A stretch of DNA of 64,000 nucleotides from Streptomyces barkulensis (GCF_002843305.1 NZ_PGSG01000114.1:1-64000), one strand, 5' to 3'. Shown: positions 43,886 through 55,323, counted from the stretch's first letter. The notes: generated by a model from the letters alone, not told the origin. Made by a program: numbers and translations.

Positions 43886-44574
43886 CAGCGCTCTCCCCCG
43901 TCCGCGGCCCCGGTTCCGTGCTCGGCGCCGGCGGCACCGCCGTCGCCGCCGTCGCTGTCGTCGCCGCCGTTCCCGTTCCGTCCGTTTCCCCGGCGGGAGA
44001 GGACGATCGCTCCGACGAGGGCCGCGAGCAGCAGGACGGAGAGGGCCTCGAAGGGGAGCACCCAGTGCTGGAAGAGGATCCTGCCGGTGACGTCGGTGGT
44101 GCCCTGCGGCGCGCCGCTCTCCAGGTCGATCCAGGTGGTGCGGAAGGCGTCCACCACGACGGTGACCAGGACGGCGGCGGCGGTGACGGCGACCGCGAGG
44201 GCGACCGGGCGGTTGCCGGAGTCGGCGTCCGGCGAGCGGCCGATGGGCGCCCTGGTGAGCATCAGCCCGAACAGGAGGAGCACGACGACGGCCCCGACGT
44301 AGATCAGGACCTGCACCCAGGCGATGAACTCGGCGGACAGCAGCAGGTACTCGACGGCGATCCCGCCCAGTGCCACCACCAGCCACAGGGCGGCGTGCAC
44401 CAGCTGCCGGGTGGTGACGGCGGTGATCGCGGCACCGAGGGTGAGCAGGCCGACGAGCAGGAAGAGGATCTCGACGCCGGTGGGCGACAGGAAGCCGGGG
44501 GTGCCGGAGGCGGTGGAGGTGCCGGAAACGGTGAAGACGGCGGAGGCGGCGGCGAGGCTCACGGTGGCGCTCAC
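43885..44574 (-). CDS. nuoJ: Complex I-like subunit NuoJ
   Basis: The 229-aa subunit has five helices; TM3 bears the conserved region EFIAWVQVLIYVGAVVVLLL, and HAALWLVVALGGIAVEYLLL precedes it. The final ~30 residues are a Gly/Asp-rich tail (GGDDSDGGDGGAAG). It starts at a GTG that overlaps the nuoI stop by four bases. This subunit lies next to the quinone tunnel and helps transmit the redox change. Confidence 0.93.
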   Translation of the reverse strand: MSATVSLAAASAVFTVSGTSTASGTPGFLSPTGVEILFLLVGLLTLGAAITAVTTRQLVHAALWLVVALGGIAVEYLLLSAEFIAWVQVLIYVGAVVVLLLFGLMLTRAPIGRSPDADSGNRPVALAVAVTAAAVLVTVVVDAFRTTWIDLESGAPQGTTDVTGRILFQHWVLPFEALSVLLLAALVGAIVLSRRGNGRNGNGGDDSDGGDGGAAGAEHGTGAADGGER

Positions 44575-45209
44575 GCGTCACCGTCCCGCCGGCCCGTCTC
44601 CGGCCGCTCCGTCTCCGGCCGCTCCGTCTCCGGCCGCTCCGTCTCCGGCCGCGAGGTCCCCGGCTGCCCGGCCTCGCGGTCGCGGGCCTCGGCGGCGAGC
44701 TGCTTCTCGGCGGCCTTGCGGGCGGCGGCGATCTCCTTGGGCTCCTCCGCGGCGGGGTCGAGCGGCGGCGGGGCGGGCACGGTCCACATCCACTCGCGCA
44801 GCCGGTCCCGTTCGTGGACGAGATCGCGGATGTCGGTCTCGGCGTACTCGAACTCCGGTGACCAGAAAAGCGCGTCGAAGGGGCAGACCTCGATGCAGAT
44901 ACCGCAGTACATGCACAGGGAGAAGTCGATGGCGAAGCGGTCCAGGACGTTGCGACTGCGCTCGCGCCCTCCCGGAGCGGCGGGCGGCACCGTCTCCTTG
45001 TGGGAGTCGATGTAGATGCACCAGTCGGGGCACTCGCGGGCGCACAGCATGCACACCGTGCAGTTCTCCTCGAACAGCCCGATCACCCCGCGGCTGCGGG
45101 CGGGCAGCTCGGGCTGGACGTCCGGATAGTGCGCGGTGACCGAGCGCCGGGTCATGGTGCGGAGGGTGACGGCCAGGCCCTTGGCCAGGCCGCTGCCGGG
45201 AACGGCCAT
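44571..45209 (-). CDS. nuoI: Complex I-like subunit NuoI, two 4Fe-4S clusters
   Basis: The 212-aa ferredoxin-like subunit carries both cluster motifs: C50-C53-C56 with C60 (CTVCMLCARECP), and C99-C102-C105 with C109 (CMYCGICIEVCP). It passes electrons to NuoB. The C-terminal tail contains about four RPETE repeats coded by a 15-bp tandem repeat. Its ATG shares one base with the nuoH stop (TAATG). The clusters are intact, so electron transfer is possible if a donor exists. Confidence 0.95.
   Translation of the reverse strand: MAVPGSGLAKGLAVTLRTMTRRSVTAHYPDVQPELPARSRGVIGLFEENCTVCMLCARECPDWCIYIDSHKETVPPAAPGGRERSRNVLDRFAIDFSLCMYCGICIEVCPFDALFWSPEFEYAETDIRDLVHERDRLREWMWTVPAPPPLDPAAEEPKEIAAARKAAEKQLAAEARDREAGQPGTSRPETERPETERPETERPETGRRDGDA
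44595..44652. repeat. 15-bp tandem repeat in the nuoI tail
   Basis: gtctccggccgctcc is repeated about 3.5 times in frame, encoding RPETE. It could change copy number by slippage without breaking the frame. Confidence 0.8.
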
Positions 45210-46168
45210 TACTGGATCACCACCTTGACGACGCCGGTGAGCGCGATCTGGAAGAGGGCGAGGGGGACGAGCACGGTCCAGGCGAGCCTCTGGAGCTGGT
45301 CCTCGCGCAGCCGGGGGTAGCTCACCCGCAGCCAGATGACGACGAAGGCGAGGACGGAGGTCTTCATCAGGGTCCACAGCCAGCCGAGGTCGGCGGCGAA
45401 CGGCCCGTGCCAGCCCCCCAGGAACAGCACCGTGGTCAGTGCGCACAGGATGACGATGCCCGCGTACTCGGCGAGCAGGAAGAGCGCGAAGCGCAGACCC
45501 GTGTACTCGGTGTACGCGCCGAAGATGATCTCGGAGTCGGCGATGGGGGCGTCGAAGGGCGGGCGCTGGAGCTCGGCGAGCCCGGCGGTGAAGAAGACCA
45601 GTGCGCCGATGATCTGCCACGGCACCCACCACCACTCGAACGCCTCCAGGATCCCGGGCAGCGAGAGCGTCCCGGCGGCCATGGCGACGGAGGCGGCCGC
45701 GAGCAGCAGCGGCAGCTCGTACGCCATGAGCTGGGCGGCGGTGCGCAGGCCTCCCAGGAGGGAGAACTTGTTGGCCGAGGCCCAGCCGCCCATCAGCGAG
45801 CCGAGCACGCCGACGCCCATCACGGCGAGCACGAAGAAGATCCCCGCGTCGATCGCCTGGCCGACCATGCCGTTCGGGCCGACCGGGATGGCGATCAGCA
45901 CGAGGAGGTAGGGGATCAGGGCGACGGCCGGCGCGAGCTGGAAGACCCGGCGGTCGGCGTCAGCCGGCACCACGTCCTCCTTCTGCGCGAACTTCACGCC
46001 GTCGGCGACGAGTTGGGCCCAGCCGTGGAAGCCCCCCGCGTACATCGGGCCGACCCGGCCCTGCATGTGGGCCATCACCTTGTGCTCGGCCTGGCCCACC
46101 ACCAGGGGCAGGGCGAGGAAGGCGAGCAGGACGGCCAGCAGCCGCCAGGCGACGTCGAGCACGTCCAT
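45209..46168 (-). CDS. nuoH: Complex I-like subunit NuoH
   Basis: This 319-aa subunit connects the membrane arm to the quinone site. The conserved loops are EHKVMAHMQGRVGPMYAG, ADGVKFAQKEDVVP and AELQRPPFDAPIADSEI. GAYTEYTGLRFALFLLAEYAG is the glutamate-rich quinone-tunnel segment. It starts with an ATG that overlaps the nuoC stop (TGATG). NuoH normally contacts NuoD, which is missing from this cluster. Confidence 0.96.
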   Translation of the reverse strand: MDVLDVAWRLLAVLLAFLALPLVVGQAEHKVMAHMQGRVGPMYAGGFHGWAQLVADGVKFAQKEDVVPADADRRVFQLAPAVALIPYLLVLIAIPVGPNGMVGQAIDAGIFFVLAVMGVGVLGSLMGGWASANKFSLLGGLRTAAQLMAYELPLLLAAASVAMAAGTLSLPGILEAFEWWWVPWQIIGALVFFTAGLAELQRPPFDAPIADSEIIFGAYTEYTGLRFALFLLAEYAGIVILCALTTVLFLGGWHGPFAADLGWLWTLMKTSVLAFVVIWLRVSYPRLREDQLQRLAWTVLVPLALFQIALTGVVKVVIQ

Positions 46169-47340
46169 CAGGCACCGCCTCCCGTCGCTCCGCCGCTGCC
46201 GCCACTGTCGCTGTCGCCGCTGCCGGTGCCGCTGTCGCCACTGTCGCTGTCACCGGTGCCGGGCTTCCGGGGGGCCTCGCGCTCCGGCCCCGGGGCGTCG
46301 CCCTCGGGGGCGTTCGCCGCCGAGGCGCCGCCGCCCTCGCCGAGCGGGACATCCGTCCCCTCGTCCGTCCCGTGGACGCGGCGGGCGGCCTCGTCCGAGG
46401 TCTCGCCGGACGGCCCGGGCTGCTTGAGCCAGGGGGCGTCCGTACTGCGCCGCCCCGGCTCCGCGGCTGCCCGCTGACTGGCCGATCCCTCCGACGCGCT
46501 GCGGGAGCGGCGCGGCCTACGGGCCGGTGGGGTGCCCTCCGCCCGCTGGCTGGCCGAGCCTTCGCTCGCGCTGCGGGAGCGGCGCGGCGCGGCGGCCTCC
46601 GGGGGAGCGCCTCCGGAGGCGCGCTGGCTGGCGGAACCGGCGCTCGCGCTGCGGGAGCGCCGCGGCGGGCGCTCCCCCGCGGCGCCCGCCGCACGGCCGC
46701 GTGCCGGGCGGGCGGCCGGCGCGGGAAGCTGTCCCTTGAGCGGACCCCACTCGTTCGGGTCGGGCACGCCGGGCGGCAGCGTCTGCCGCCGCCTCGGGCC
46801 GCCCTCCGCGGGCTCGCCCGGCTCCTTGGCGCCGGGCCACGCCTTGGCGACACGGGCCGCCAGCACGAAGTCCTTGCGCAGCGGATGCCCCTCGAAGCCG
46901 TCGGGCAGCAGCAGCGGAGCCGGGTTCGGGTGTCCGGTGAAGGAGACGCCGAACATCTCGTGCGTCTCCCGCTCGTGCCAGGCCGCCCCGGCGTACACAC
47001 CGGTGGCGGTGGGCAGTTCGGGCGTCTCGTGCGGCACGGTGGTCCGCAGCAGCAGCCGCCGGACCGGTGTGCCCAGAGCGGCCAGGTGCGCGCAGATCCG
47101 AAAACCCTCGCCCGGCTCGTCCACGGCGCTCAGCCAGTCGAAGAACGTGCAGCCCAGTTCGTCGCGCGCGGTGGTCAGCGCCTCGGTCCAGCGGGCGGCC
47201 GGCACGTCGACGGTCAGCAGCCCGTACGCCTCGGCCGCGCTCGCGCCCTCGCCGAAGACCTCCCCGGCGGGCCGGGGCAGCCATCCGACGGGGGACGGCC
47301 GCGGATCCGGCGGATTCGGATTCGGGTTCGGTCCGGTCAT
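46168..47340 (-). CDS. nuoC: Complex I-like subunit NuoC with long repeat tail
   Basis: The 390-aa product has the 30-kDa (NuoC) domain in its first ~200 residues: FFDWLSAVDEP, the signature WHERETHEMFGV (121-132) and GFEGHPLRKDF (148-158). The other ~190 residues are disordered, with three RRSRSASxGSASQRA repeats and Gly/Ser/Asp stretches. NuoC is normally ~200-240 aa or fused to NuoD; no NuoD sequence is found in the tail or downstream. The ATG overlaps the nuoB stop (ATGA). Confidence 0.85.
   Translation of the reverse strand: MTGPNPNPNPPDPRPSPVGWLPRPAGEVFGEGASAAEAYGLLTVDVPAARWTEALTTARDELGCTFFDWLSAVDEPGEGFRICAHLAALGTPVRRLLLRTTVPHETPELPTATGVYAGAAWHERETHEMFGVSFTGHPNPAPLLLPDGFEGHPLRKDFVLAARVAKAWPGAKEPGEPAEGGPRRRQTLPPGVPDPNEWGPLKGQLPAPAARPARGRAAGAAGERPPRRSRSASAGSASQRASGGAPPEAAAPRRSRSASEGSASQRAEGTPPARRPRRSRSASEGSASQRAAAEPGRRSTDAPWLKQPGPSGETSDEAARRVHGTDEGTDVPLGEGGGASAANAPEGDAPGPEREAPRKPGTGDSDSGDSGTGSGDSDSGGSGGATGGGA
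46469..46667. repeat. Three 49-bp direct repeats in nuoC
   Basis: Similar units beginning gcccgctgactggccgat at 46469, gcccgctggctggccgag at 46541 and gcgcgctggctggcggaa at 46619 each run into ctgcgggagcg(g/c)cgcggc. They are spaced 72 and 78 bases apart, so the frame is kept. They lie between the NuoC domain and the position where nuoD usually begins. Confidence 0.8.
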
Positions 47341-48032
47341 GCGCGCCCCTCCCCCGCTGCCGGGCCCGGAGACGAGGGCGGGGGCGGGGCGACCAGGCCG
47401 CTGGTCAGCGCCGCCCCCGACGGGCCCGGCCGGCTCGACGGCGCGGCTTTGGGGGCGGAGGCGGAGGTGGGAGCGTTCCCGTACCGCTCGGCCGTCGACT
47501 CGCCGGCGATCTTCTCCTGGAGCTTGAGAATGCCCTGGAGCAGCGCCTCGGGCCGGGGCGGACAGCCGGGCACATAGACGTCGACCGGGACGATCTGGTC
47601 CACGCCCTTGGTGACGGAGTACGAGTCCCAGTACGGGCCGCCGCAGTTGGAGCAGGCCCCGAAGGAGATCACGTACTTCGGCTCGGGCATCTGCTCGTAC
47701 AGCCGCCTGATCGCCGGGGCCATCTTGTCGGTGACCGTGCCCGAGACGACCATCAGGTCGGCCTGGCGCGGCCCCGGGGCGAAGGGGATGACGCCGAGGC
47801 GGATGAAGTCGTGGCGGGACATCGACGCGGCGATGAACTCGATCGCGCAGCAGGCCAGTCCGAAGTTGAAGACCCACAGGCTGTAGCGGCGGCCCCAGTT
47901 GAGGACCACCTTCATCGGCTCGGGAGCGAGCCGGGCCAGTCCGCCCAGCCGACGGGGCTCGGGCAGGGGCTCCGGCAGGCCGGCCGGGCCGGGGGTCCCG
48001 CGGGTGCCGGGGGTCTCGGGGTTCACGTCCAT
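47337..48032 (-). CDS. nuoB: Complex I-like subunit NuoB
   Basis: The 231-aa subunit bears the terminal N2 4Fe-4S cluster next to the quinone site. All four ligands are visible: C61, C62 (LACCAIEF), C127 (GACSNCGGPY) and C157 (YVPGCPPRPE). The first ~35 residues and the last ~45 are Pro/Gly-rich extensions beyond the core. The ATG at 48032 is inside the nuoA 3' end (10-base overlap). An upstream in-frame start at 48257 is rejected. Confidence 0.95.
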   Translation of the reverse strand: MDVNPETPGTRGTPGPAGLPEPLPEPRRLGGLARLAPEPMKVVLNWGRRYSLWVFNFGLACCAIEFIAASMSRHDFIRLGVIPFAPGPRQADLMVVSGTVTDKMAPAIRRLYEQMPEPKYVISFGACSNCGGPYWDSYSVTKGVDQIVPVDVYVPGCPPRPEALLQGILKLQEKIAGESTAERYGNAPTSASAPKAAPSSRPGPSGAALTSGLVAPPPPSSPGPAAGEGRA

Positions 48033-48394
48033 GCCAGAACGCCCTTCCTCCAGGCGTAGAGCAGTCCCACGGCCAGGAAGCCGAGGAAGACGAACATCTC
48101 CACCAGTGTCACTCCGCCGAAACCGGGCTCGGCGAAGACCGTCGCCCAGGGGAAGAGGAAGATCGAGTCGACGGCGAAGACGACGTAGAGGAAGGCGTAC
48201 ACGTAGTAGCGGATCCGGGTGTGCGCCCAGCCCTCGCCGACGGGGTCCACTCCGCACTCGTAGGTCAGCAGCTTCTCCGGCGTCGGCACCACGGGCCGCA
48301 ACAGCCGCCCGGCGCCGAAGGCCACCGCCACGAAGAGCACCCCGACGACCGCGACCAGCCCGACGACCGCGTAGCCGTGGAAGTAGTCCGGCAC
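48023..48394 (-). CDS. nuoA: Complex I-like subunit NuoA
   Basis: The 123-aa three-helix subunit has the family motifs KLLTYECGVDPVGEGWAHTR (with Cys in the quinone-tunnel loop), RIRYYVYAFLYVVFAVDSIF and FLFPWATV. It begins at a GTG preceded by GAGGGG. It is first in the cluster; the promoter should lie in 48395-48604, shared with the divergent sensor kinase gene. Confidence 0.95.
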   Translation of the reverse strand: MPDYFHGYAVVGLVAVVGVLFVAVAFGAGRLLRPVVPTPEKLLTYECGVDPVGEGWAHTRIRYYVYAFLYVVFAVDSIFLFPWATVFAEPGFGGVTLVEMFVFLGFLAVGLLYAWRKGVLAWT

Positions 48395-48529
48395 GTCCGC
48401 CCCTCGCTCCGTGGTGTTCGCATCGGTTACGACGCTCCGTTCGGAAGGGGAGTCTAGGCCCTGGGCCCGTACACGGAAGCGGGCCTCCACCGCATCCGCG
48501 CCCCGGCCTTCGCCGCGTCCCCGCCCGAT

Positions 48530-48547
48530 GGTGGGGTTAGCCCCACC
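48530..48547. promoter_or_regulatory. Palindrome upstream of the sensor kinase gene
   Basis: ggtgggg-ttag-ccccacc is a perfect 7-bp palindrome with a 4-base centre, in the divergent gap between nuoA and the kinase gene, 57 bases before the kinase ATG. It is a candidate site for the linked response regulator. Confidence 0.4.
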
Positions 48548-48604
48548 GCCCACCGCCCACGAACCCCATGGCGGCGCACCCCCGCGCCCGGCAGTCTTGT
48601 GCCC

Positions 48605-50008
48605 ATGACCGCGAGCCCCCCGACCTCCGGCCGCGCCGCGCCCGGCGGCCCGCACGCCCCGCATGTCCCTCCCGCCGAGGAGGCGCCCCGGCCCCCGGAA
48701 ACACCGGATGCGCCCGGTGCGCCGGGCGCATCGGACACCCCGGACCCGGCGGACGCCTCGCGCGCCCCGCTGACCACCGGGACCGCACGGGTGGGAGGGA
48801 CCGCACGGACCGGCGGGGCCGGAGGGGCCGGAGGGGCCGCCGGCGTCCCCGGGGCCCGCGAGGACGAACGGCTGCCCCCGCCACGGGCCCCGCTCGGCGC
48901 GCAGACCTGGAAGGAGATCGCGCATCTCCTGCTCAACCTGCCGATGGACATCGTGGGCTTCCTCTATGTCTCCGTGTGGGTCTACTGCGGCCTGCTGCTG
49001 TCGGTCACCGTCGTGGGGCTGCCGGTGCTGGTGCTGGGCCTGATGGGCGGCCGCCGGTTCGGCAGGGCGGAACGGGTCCGCGCACGGCTGCTGCTCGGGA
49101 TGCGGATCGAGGAGCCGACGCCGATCCGGCACCGGGCGCACGGCGGCTTCTTCCCCTGGCTGTGGGCCTGCCTGAAGGACCCGGTCGGCTGGCGGCACGC
49201 GCTCTACTCCTTCGTCCGCCTGCCCTGGGGCATCGCCACCTTCACCGTCTGTCTCGTCTCGCTCTTCGTCGCCTGGCCCGTCCTGCCGTGGCTGGCCCGC
49301 GGGCTGACCCATGTGGACCGGATGATGGTGCGCGCGCTGCTGTCGCCCTCGGACGCGCTGGAGCGGCGCATCGCGGAGCTGGAGTCGGGCCGGCGGACGG
49401 TGGCCGACACCGCCTCCGCCGATCTGCGCCGCATCGAGCGCGACCTCCACGACGGGGCGCAGGCCCGTCTGGTCTCCCTGGCCATGGGCCTCGGCCTGGC
49501 CAGGGAGAAGCTGCTGGAGGACCCGCAGGCCGCCGCCAGGATGGTCGACGAGGCCCACGGCGAGGTGAAGCTCGCCCTCGCCGAGCTCCGCGACCTCGCC
49601 CGCGGCATCCATCCGGCCATCCTCACCGACCGCGGCCTGGGCCCCGCGCTGTCCAACGTCGCCGCCCGCTGCCCCGTGACCGTGTCCGTGTCCGTGGACC
49701 TCCCGGCCCGCCCCGCGCCCGCCATCGAGGGCATCGCCTACTTCACCGTCTCCGAGCTCCTCCAGAACGTCGGCAAGCACAGCGGCGCCGCACGGGCCTC
49801 GGTGGATCTGCGTCGCTCGGGCGACCGCCTGCTCATCCGGGTCTTCGACGACGGCCGCGGCGGCGCCCGCGCCGATCGCGGCACCGGTCTGGCCGGCCTC
49901 ACCGAGCGTCTGGGCTCCGTCGACGGGCTCCTCCTGGTGGACTCCCCCGACGGCGGGCCCACCACCGTCACCGCCGAGCTGCCCTGGCGCGATTCCGCCG
50001 ACGGCTGA
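48605..50008 (+). CDS. NarL-type sensor histidine kinase
   Basis: The 467-aa protein has a ~95-residue Pro/Ala/Gly leader and a membrane sensor region with segments at ~105-147 (MDIVGFLYVSVWVYCGLLLS) and ~207-232 (WGIATFTVCLVSLFVAWPVL). A HisKA_3 domain follows with phospho-acceptor His282 (RRIERDLHDGAQARL), then a HATPase with VSELLQNVGKHSGA and DDGRGGARADRGTGLAGL. The partner is the response regulator 103 bases downstream. The signal is unknown; the location between nuo and kor suggests redox or carbon input, which is inference. Confidence 0.87.
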   Translation: MTASPPTSGRAAPGGPHAPHVPPAEEAPRPPETPDAPGAPGASDTPDPADASRAPLTTGTARVGGTARTGGAGGAGGAAGVPGAREDERLPPPRAPLGAQTWKEIAHLLLNLPMDIVGFLYVSVWVYCGLLLSVTVVGLPVLVLGLMGGRRFGRAERVRARLLLGMRIEEPTPIRHRAHGGFFPWLWACLKDPVGWRHALYSFVRLPWGIATFTVCLVSLFVAWPVLPWLARGLTHVDRMMVRALLSPSDALERRIAELESGRRTVADTASADLRRIERDLHDGAQARLVSLAMGLGLAREKLLEDPQAAARMVDEAHGEVKLALAELRDLARGIHPAILTDRGLGPALSNVAARCPVTVSVSVDLPARPAPAIEGIAYFTVSELLQNVGKHSGAARASVDLRRSGDRLLIRVFDDGRGGARADRGTGLAGLTERLGSVDGLLLVDSPDGGPTTVTAELPWRDSADG

Positions 50009-50056
50009 CCCCCGGTTTTCCACAGCCCCTCCGCCGCCGGGCCCCGGTCCTGGAAT

Positions 50057-50083
50057 GCTGTGCACGGGATTTTCGTGCACAGC
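50057..50083. promoter_or_regulatory. Palindrome between sensor kinase and response regulator
   Basis: gctgtgcacg (50057-50066) and cgtgcacagc (50074-50083) flank ggatttt. Outside the 10-bp arms the symmetry goes on for two more bases after one mismatch. The site is 29 bases before the regulator GTG and may be an operator or hairpin controlling regulator expression. Confidence 0.5.
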
Positions 50084-50111
50084 GTTCGGACGACGGGGGC
50101 AAGGGGGAGCC

Positions 50112-50792
50112 GTGGAGGACGTGAGGGACAGGGTGCGGGTGGTCATCGCCGAGGATTCGGTGCTGCTCAGAGAGGGTCTGACGCGCCTGCTCGGCGATCG
50201 CGGTCACGAGGTCGTAGCGGGTGTCGGCGACGGCGAGGCGCTGGTGAAGGTCGTCGGCGAGCTGGCCGACGCGGGCGAGCTGCCGGACGTGGTGGTGGCG
50301 GACGTGCGGATGCCGCCGTCGCACACCGACGAGGGGCTGCGGGCGGCCGTCCGGCTGCGCGCCTGTCATCCGGCTCTGGCGGTGCTGGTGCTGTCGCAGT
50401 ACGTGGAGGAGCAGTACGCCACCGAGCTGCTGGCGGGTTCCGGCCGGGGCGTGGGCTATCTGCTCAAGGACCGGGTCGCCGATGTCCGCGAGTTCGCGGA
50501 CGCGGTGGTCCGGGTGGCCCGCGGCGGCACGGCGCTCGACCCCGAGGTGGTCGCGCAGCTGCTCGGCCGCAGCCGCAGACAGGACGTGCTGGCGGGGCTC
50601 ACGCCACGTGAACGCGAGGTGCTGGGTCTGATGGCCGAGGGCCGTACGAACTCCGCGATCGCCCGGCAGCTGGTGGTCAGCGACGGAGCGGTGGAGAAGC
50701 ACGTCGGCAACATCTTCCTGAAGCTGGGCCTGGCACCGGGCGGCGAGGACCACCGCCGGGTGCTGGCCGTGCTGACGTACCTCAGGTCGTAA
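50112..50792 (+). CDS. LuxR/NarL-type response regulator
   Basis: The 226-aa protein has a receiver domain (VRVVIAEDSVLLREGLTRLL; phospho-acceptor D64 in VVVADVRMPP; LLKDRV for the conserved Lys) and a C-terminal LuxR HTH (LTPREREVLGLMAEGRTNSA, then VVSDGAVEKHVGNIFLKLGL). It starts at a GTG with GGGGGAG just upstream. It pairs with the preceding kinase. A palindrome lies just before the gene; regulation of nuo or kor is possible but untested. Confidence 0.92.
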   Translation: MEDVRDRVRVVIAEDSVLLREGLTRLLGDRGHEVVAGVGDGEALVKVVGELADAGELPDVVVADVRMPPSHTDEGLRAAVRLRACHPALAVLVLSQYVEEQYATELLAGSGRGVGYLLKDRVADVREFADAVVRVARGGTALDPEVVAQLLGRSRRQDVLAGLTPREREVLGLMAEGRTNSAIARQLVVSDGAVEKHVGNIFLKLGLAPGGEDHRRVLAVLTYLRS

Positions 50793-50968
50793 GTCCGGCG
50801 GCGGTTCCGGCCGGGGGCTCCAGAAGGGCTCCAGAGCGGCGCCGGAATATACCCACGTCCCCGAGTGTCGTCTCATCCGAACGTCCACCATGTGACCAGC
50901 CTCAGGAAGGTCACCCTTACCCACGTACGATGGCTGACGAGCCGCCGCCTCAAGGGAGGTCCAGTCCA

Positions 50969-53978
<3,010 letters not shown>

Positions 53979-54000
53979 CGACGCGTTCGCCCATGTGAGG

Positions 54001-54027
54001 GGCCGGTTCCGCCTGGCGGGACCGGCC
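54001..54027 (+). terminator. korB terminator
   Basis: ggccggttcc (54001-54010) pairs with gggaccggcc (54018-54027) with one G-T, around gcctggc, 22 bases after the korB stop. Confidence 0.65.
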
Positions 54028-54061
54028 TCTCGGCCGTTCGGACGACGCGGGATCCCCGCCA

Positions 54062-54100
54062 GGGGTCGGCCGGGGTTCGGCCGGGGTTCGGCCGGGGTGG
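54062..54100. repeat. 11-bp tandem repeat
   Basis: A unit like cggccggggtt is repeated about three times between korB and the transporter gene. It is probably neutral. Confidence 0.6.
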
Positions 54101-54239
54101 GCCGAGCGTGCGGGACGGAGCACGATGCGTAAGCACCGTACGTCGGAACGGGAATGACAGCGGGGGCGTACGGCGCTACCGTCTTGAGGTCGGTCAGCCA
54201 GGCCGGTCCGGCCGGACCGGCCACCCCCGAGGAGGAACG

Positions 54240-55295
54240 TTGGAGTCGCAGGGCGAGCAGCGCACAGGACTGTTGTTCGGCTTCGCCGCCTACGGGATGT
54301 GGGGCCTGCTACCGCTGTACTGGGCGCTGCTGGAGCCCGCCGGCGCCACCGAGGTCCTGGCCCACCGGATGGCGTGGTCGCTGCCCACCGCCCTGCTCAT
54401 CCTGGCCGCGCTGCGCCGCTGGGCGTGGGTGCGCCCGCTGCTGCGCGACCCCCGCAGGCTCGCTCTGATCGCCCTGGCGGCCGGGTTGATCTCGGTCAAC
54501 TGGGGCCTGTTCATCTGGGCCGTGGGGGCCGGGAAGGTCATCGAGGCGTCGCTCGGCTACTTCATCAACCCGCTGATATCGATCGCCTTCGGCGTCCTGC
54601 TGCTGCGCGAGCGACTGCGGCCCGCCCAGTGGGTGGCCGTCGGCATCGGAGCGCTGGCGGTAGGGGTGATGACCGTCGCATACGGTCGGCTGCCCTGGCT
54701 CTCGCTCGCCCTGGCCGTCAGCTTCGCGCTCTACGGGCTGATCAAGAAGGGGGTCCGGCTGGACGGGGTGGCGAGCTTCGGGGCCGAGACGGCCGTGCAG
54801 TTCCTGCCCGCCGTCGCCTTCCTGGTCTTCCTGGGTTCGCGGGGCGAGGCCACCTTCACCACCGAGGGCACCGGGCACACGCTGCTGCTCTCCTTCGCCG
54901 GGCTGGCCACCGCACTGCCGCTGATCTTCTTCGGCGGAGCCGCCGTACGGCTGCCGCTGTCCACGATCGGCCTGCTGCAGTACCTTGCGCCCGCCTCGAT
55001 GTTCCTGCTGGGCCTGCTGGCCTTCGACGAGGAGATGCCGCCCGAGCGCTGGGCCGGCTTCCTGCTCGTCTGGACCGCGCTGTGCCTGCTCACCTGGGAC
55101 GCCCTGCGCACCGCACGCCGTTCGCGGGCACGCCTGCGGGCGGCTGCCGCGGCGGCGTCCGCGCGGGCACCGCGGGCGGGGGCCGCGGAGGCCGCGGAGG
55201 CCGCGGAGGCCAAAAGCGCGGCGCCCGGGGGAGCAGGCCGCCCGGGGGAGCACCCGGCGGCGGCCGGCACATCGTCGGACCCCGCGAAAAACTGA
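54240..55295 (+). CDS. rarD: RarD-type EamA transporter
   Basis: The 351-aa protein has ten hydrophobic helices in two EamA halves: the first with YGMWGLLPLYWALLEPAGA and VLAHRMAWSLPTALLI, then ISVNWGLFIWAVGAGKVIEA and SLGYFINPLISIAFGVLLL, typical of RarD. The second half has STIGLLQYLAPASMFLLGLL. The last ~60 residues are an Ala/Pro-rich cytoplasmic tail. It starts at a TTG with GAGGAGGA upstream. RarD proteins are drug/metabolite exporters of unknown substrate. Confidence 0.88.
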   Translation: MESQGEQRTGLLFGFAAYGMWGLLPLYWALLEPAGATEVLAHRMAWSLPTALLILAALRRWAWVRPLLRDPRRLALIALAAGLISVNWGLFIWAVGAGKVIEASLGYFINPLISIAFGVLLLRERLRPAQWVAVGIGALAVGVMTVAYGRLPWLSLALAVSFALYGLIKKGVRLDGVASFGAETAVQFLPAVAFLVFLGSRGEATFTTEGTGHTLLLSFAGLATALPLIFFGGAAVRLPLSTIGLLQYLAPASMFLLGLLAFDEEMPPERWAGFLLVWTALCLLTWDALRTARRSRARLRAAAAAASARAPRAGAAEAAEAAEAKSAAPGGAGRPGEHPAAAGTSSDPAKN

Positions 55296-55323
55296 TCCCG
55301 GGAGGCCGGCCGTGGCCGTCTGA

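Noticed and set aside
46469..46667. Regular direct repeats as a possible CRISPR array
   Set aside because: The repeats are imperfect, keep the nuoC frame, and the spacers are not of uniform length or unrelated sequence; no cas genes are near.
46168..47340. NuoD domain hidden in the long NuoC C-terminal part
   Set aside because: The tail is low-complexity and shows none of the NuoD signatures such as RGEAYHYVE or ELGFYIVSDG; other frames also lack them.
46372..47577. 401-residue plus-strand frame across nuoC and nuoB
   Set aside because: It is antisense to NuoC and NuoB, whose cluster and signature motifs are unmistakable.
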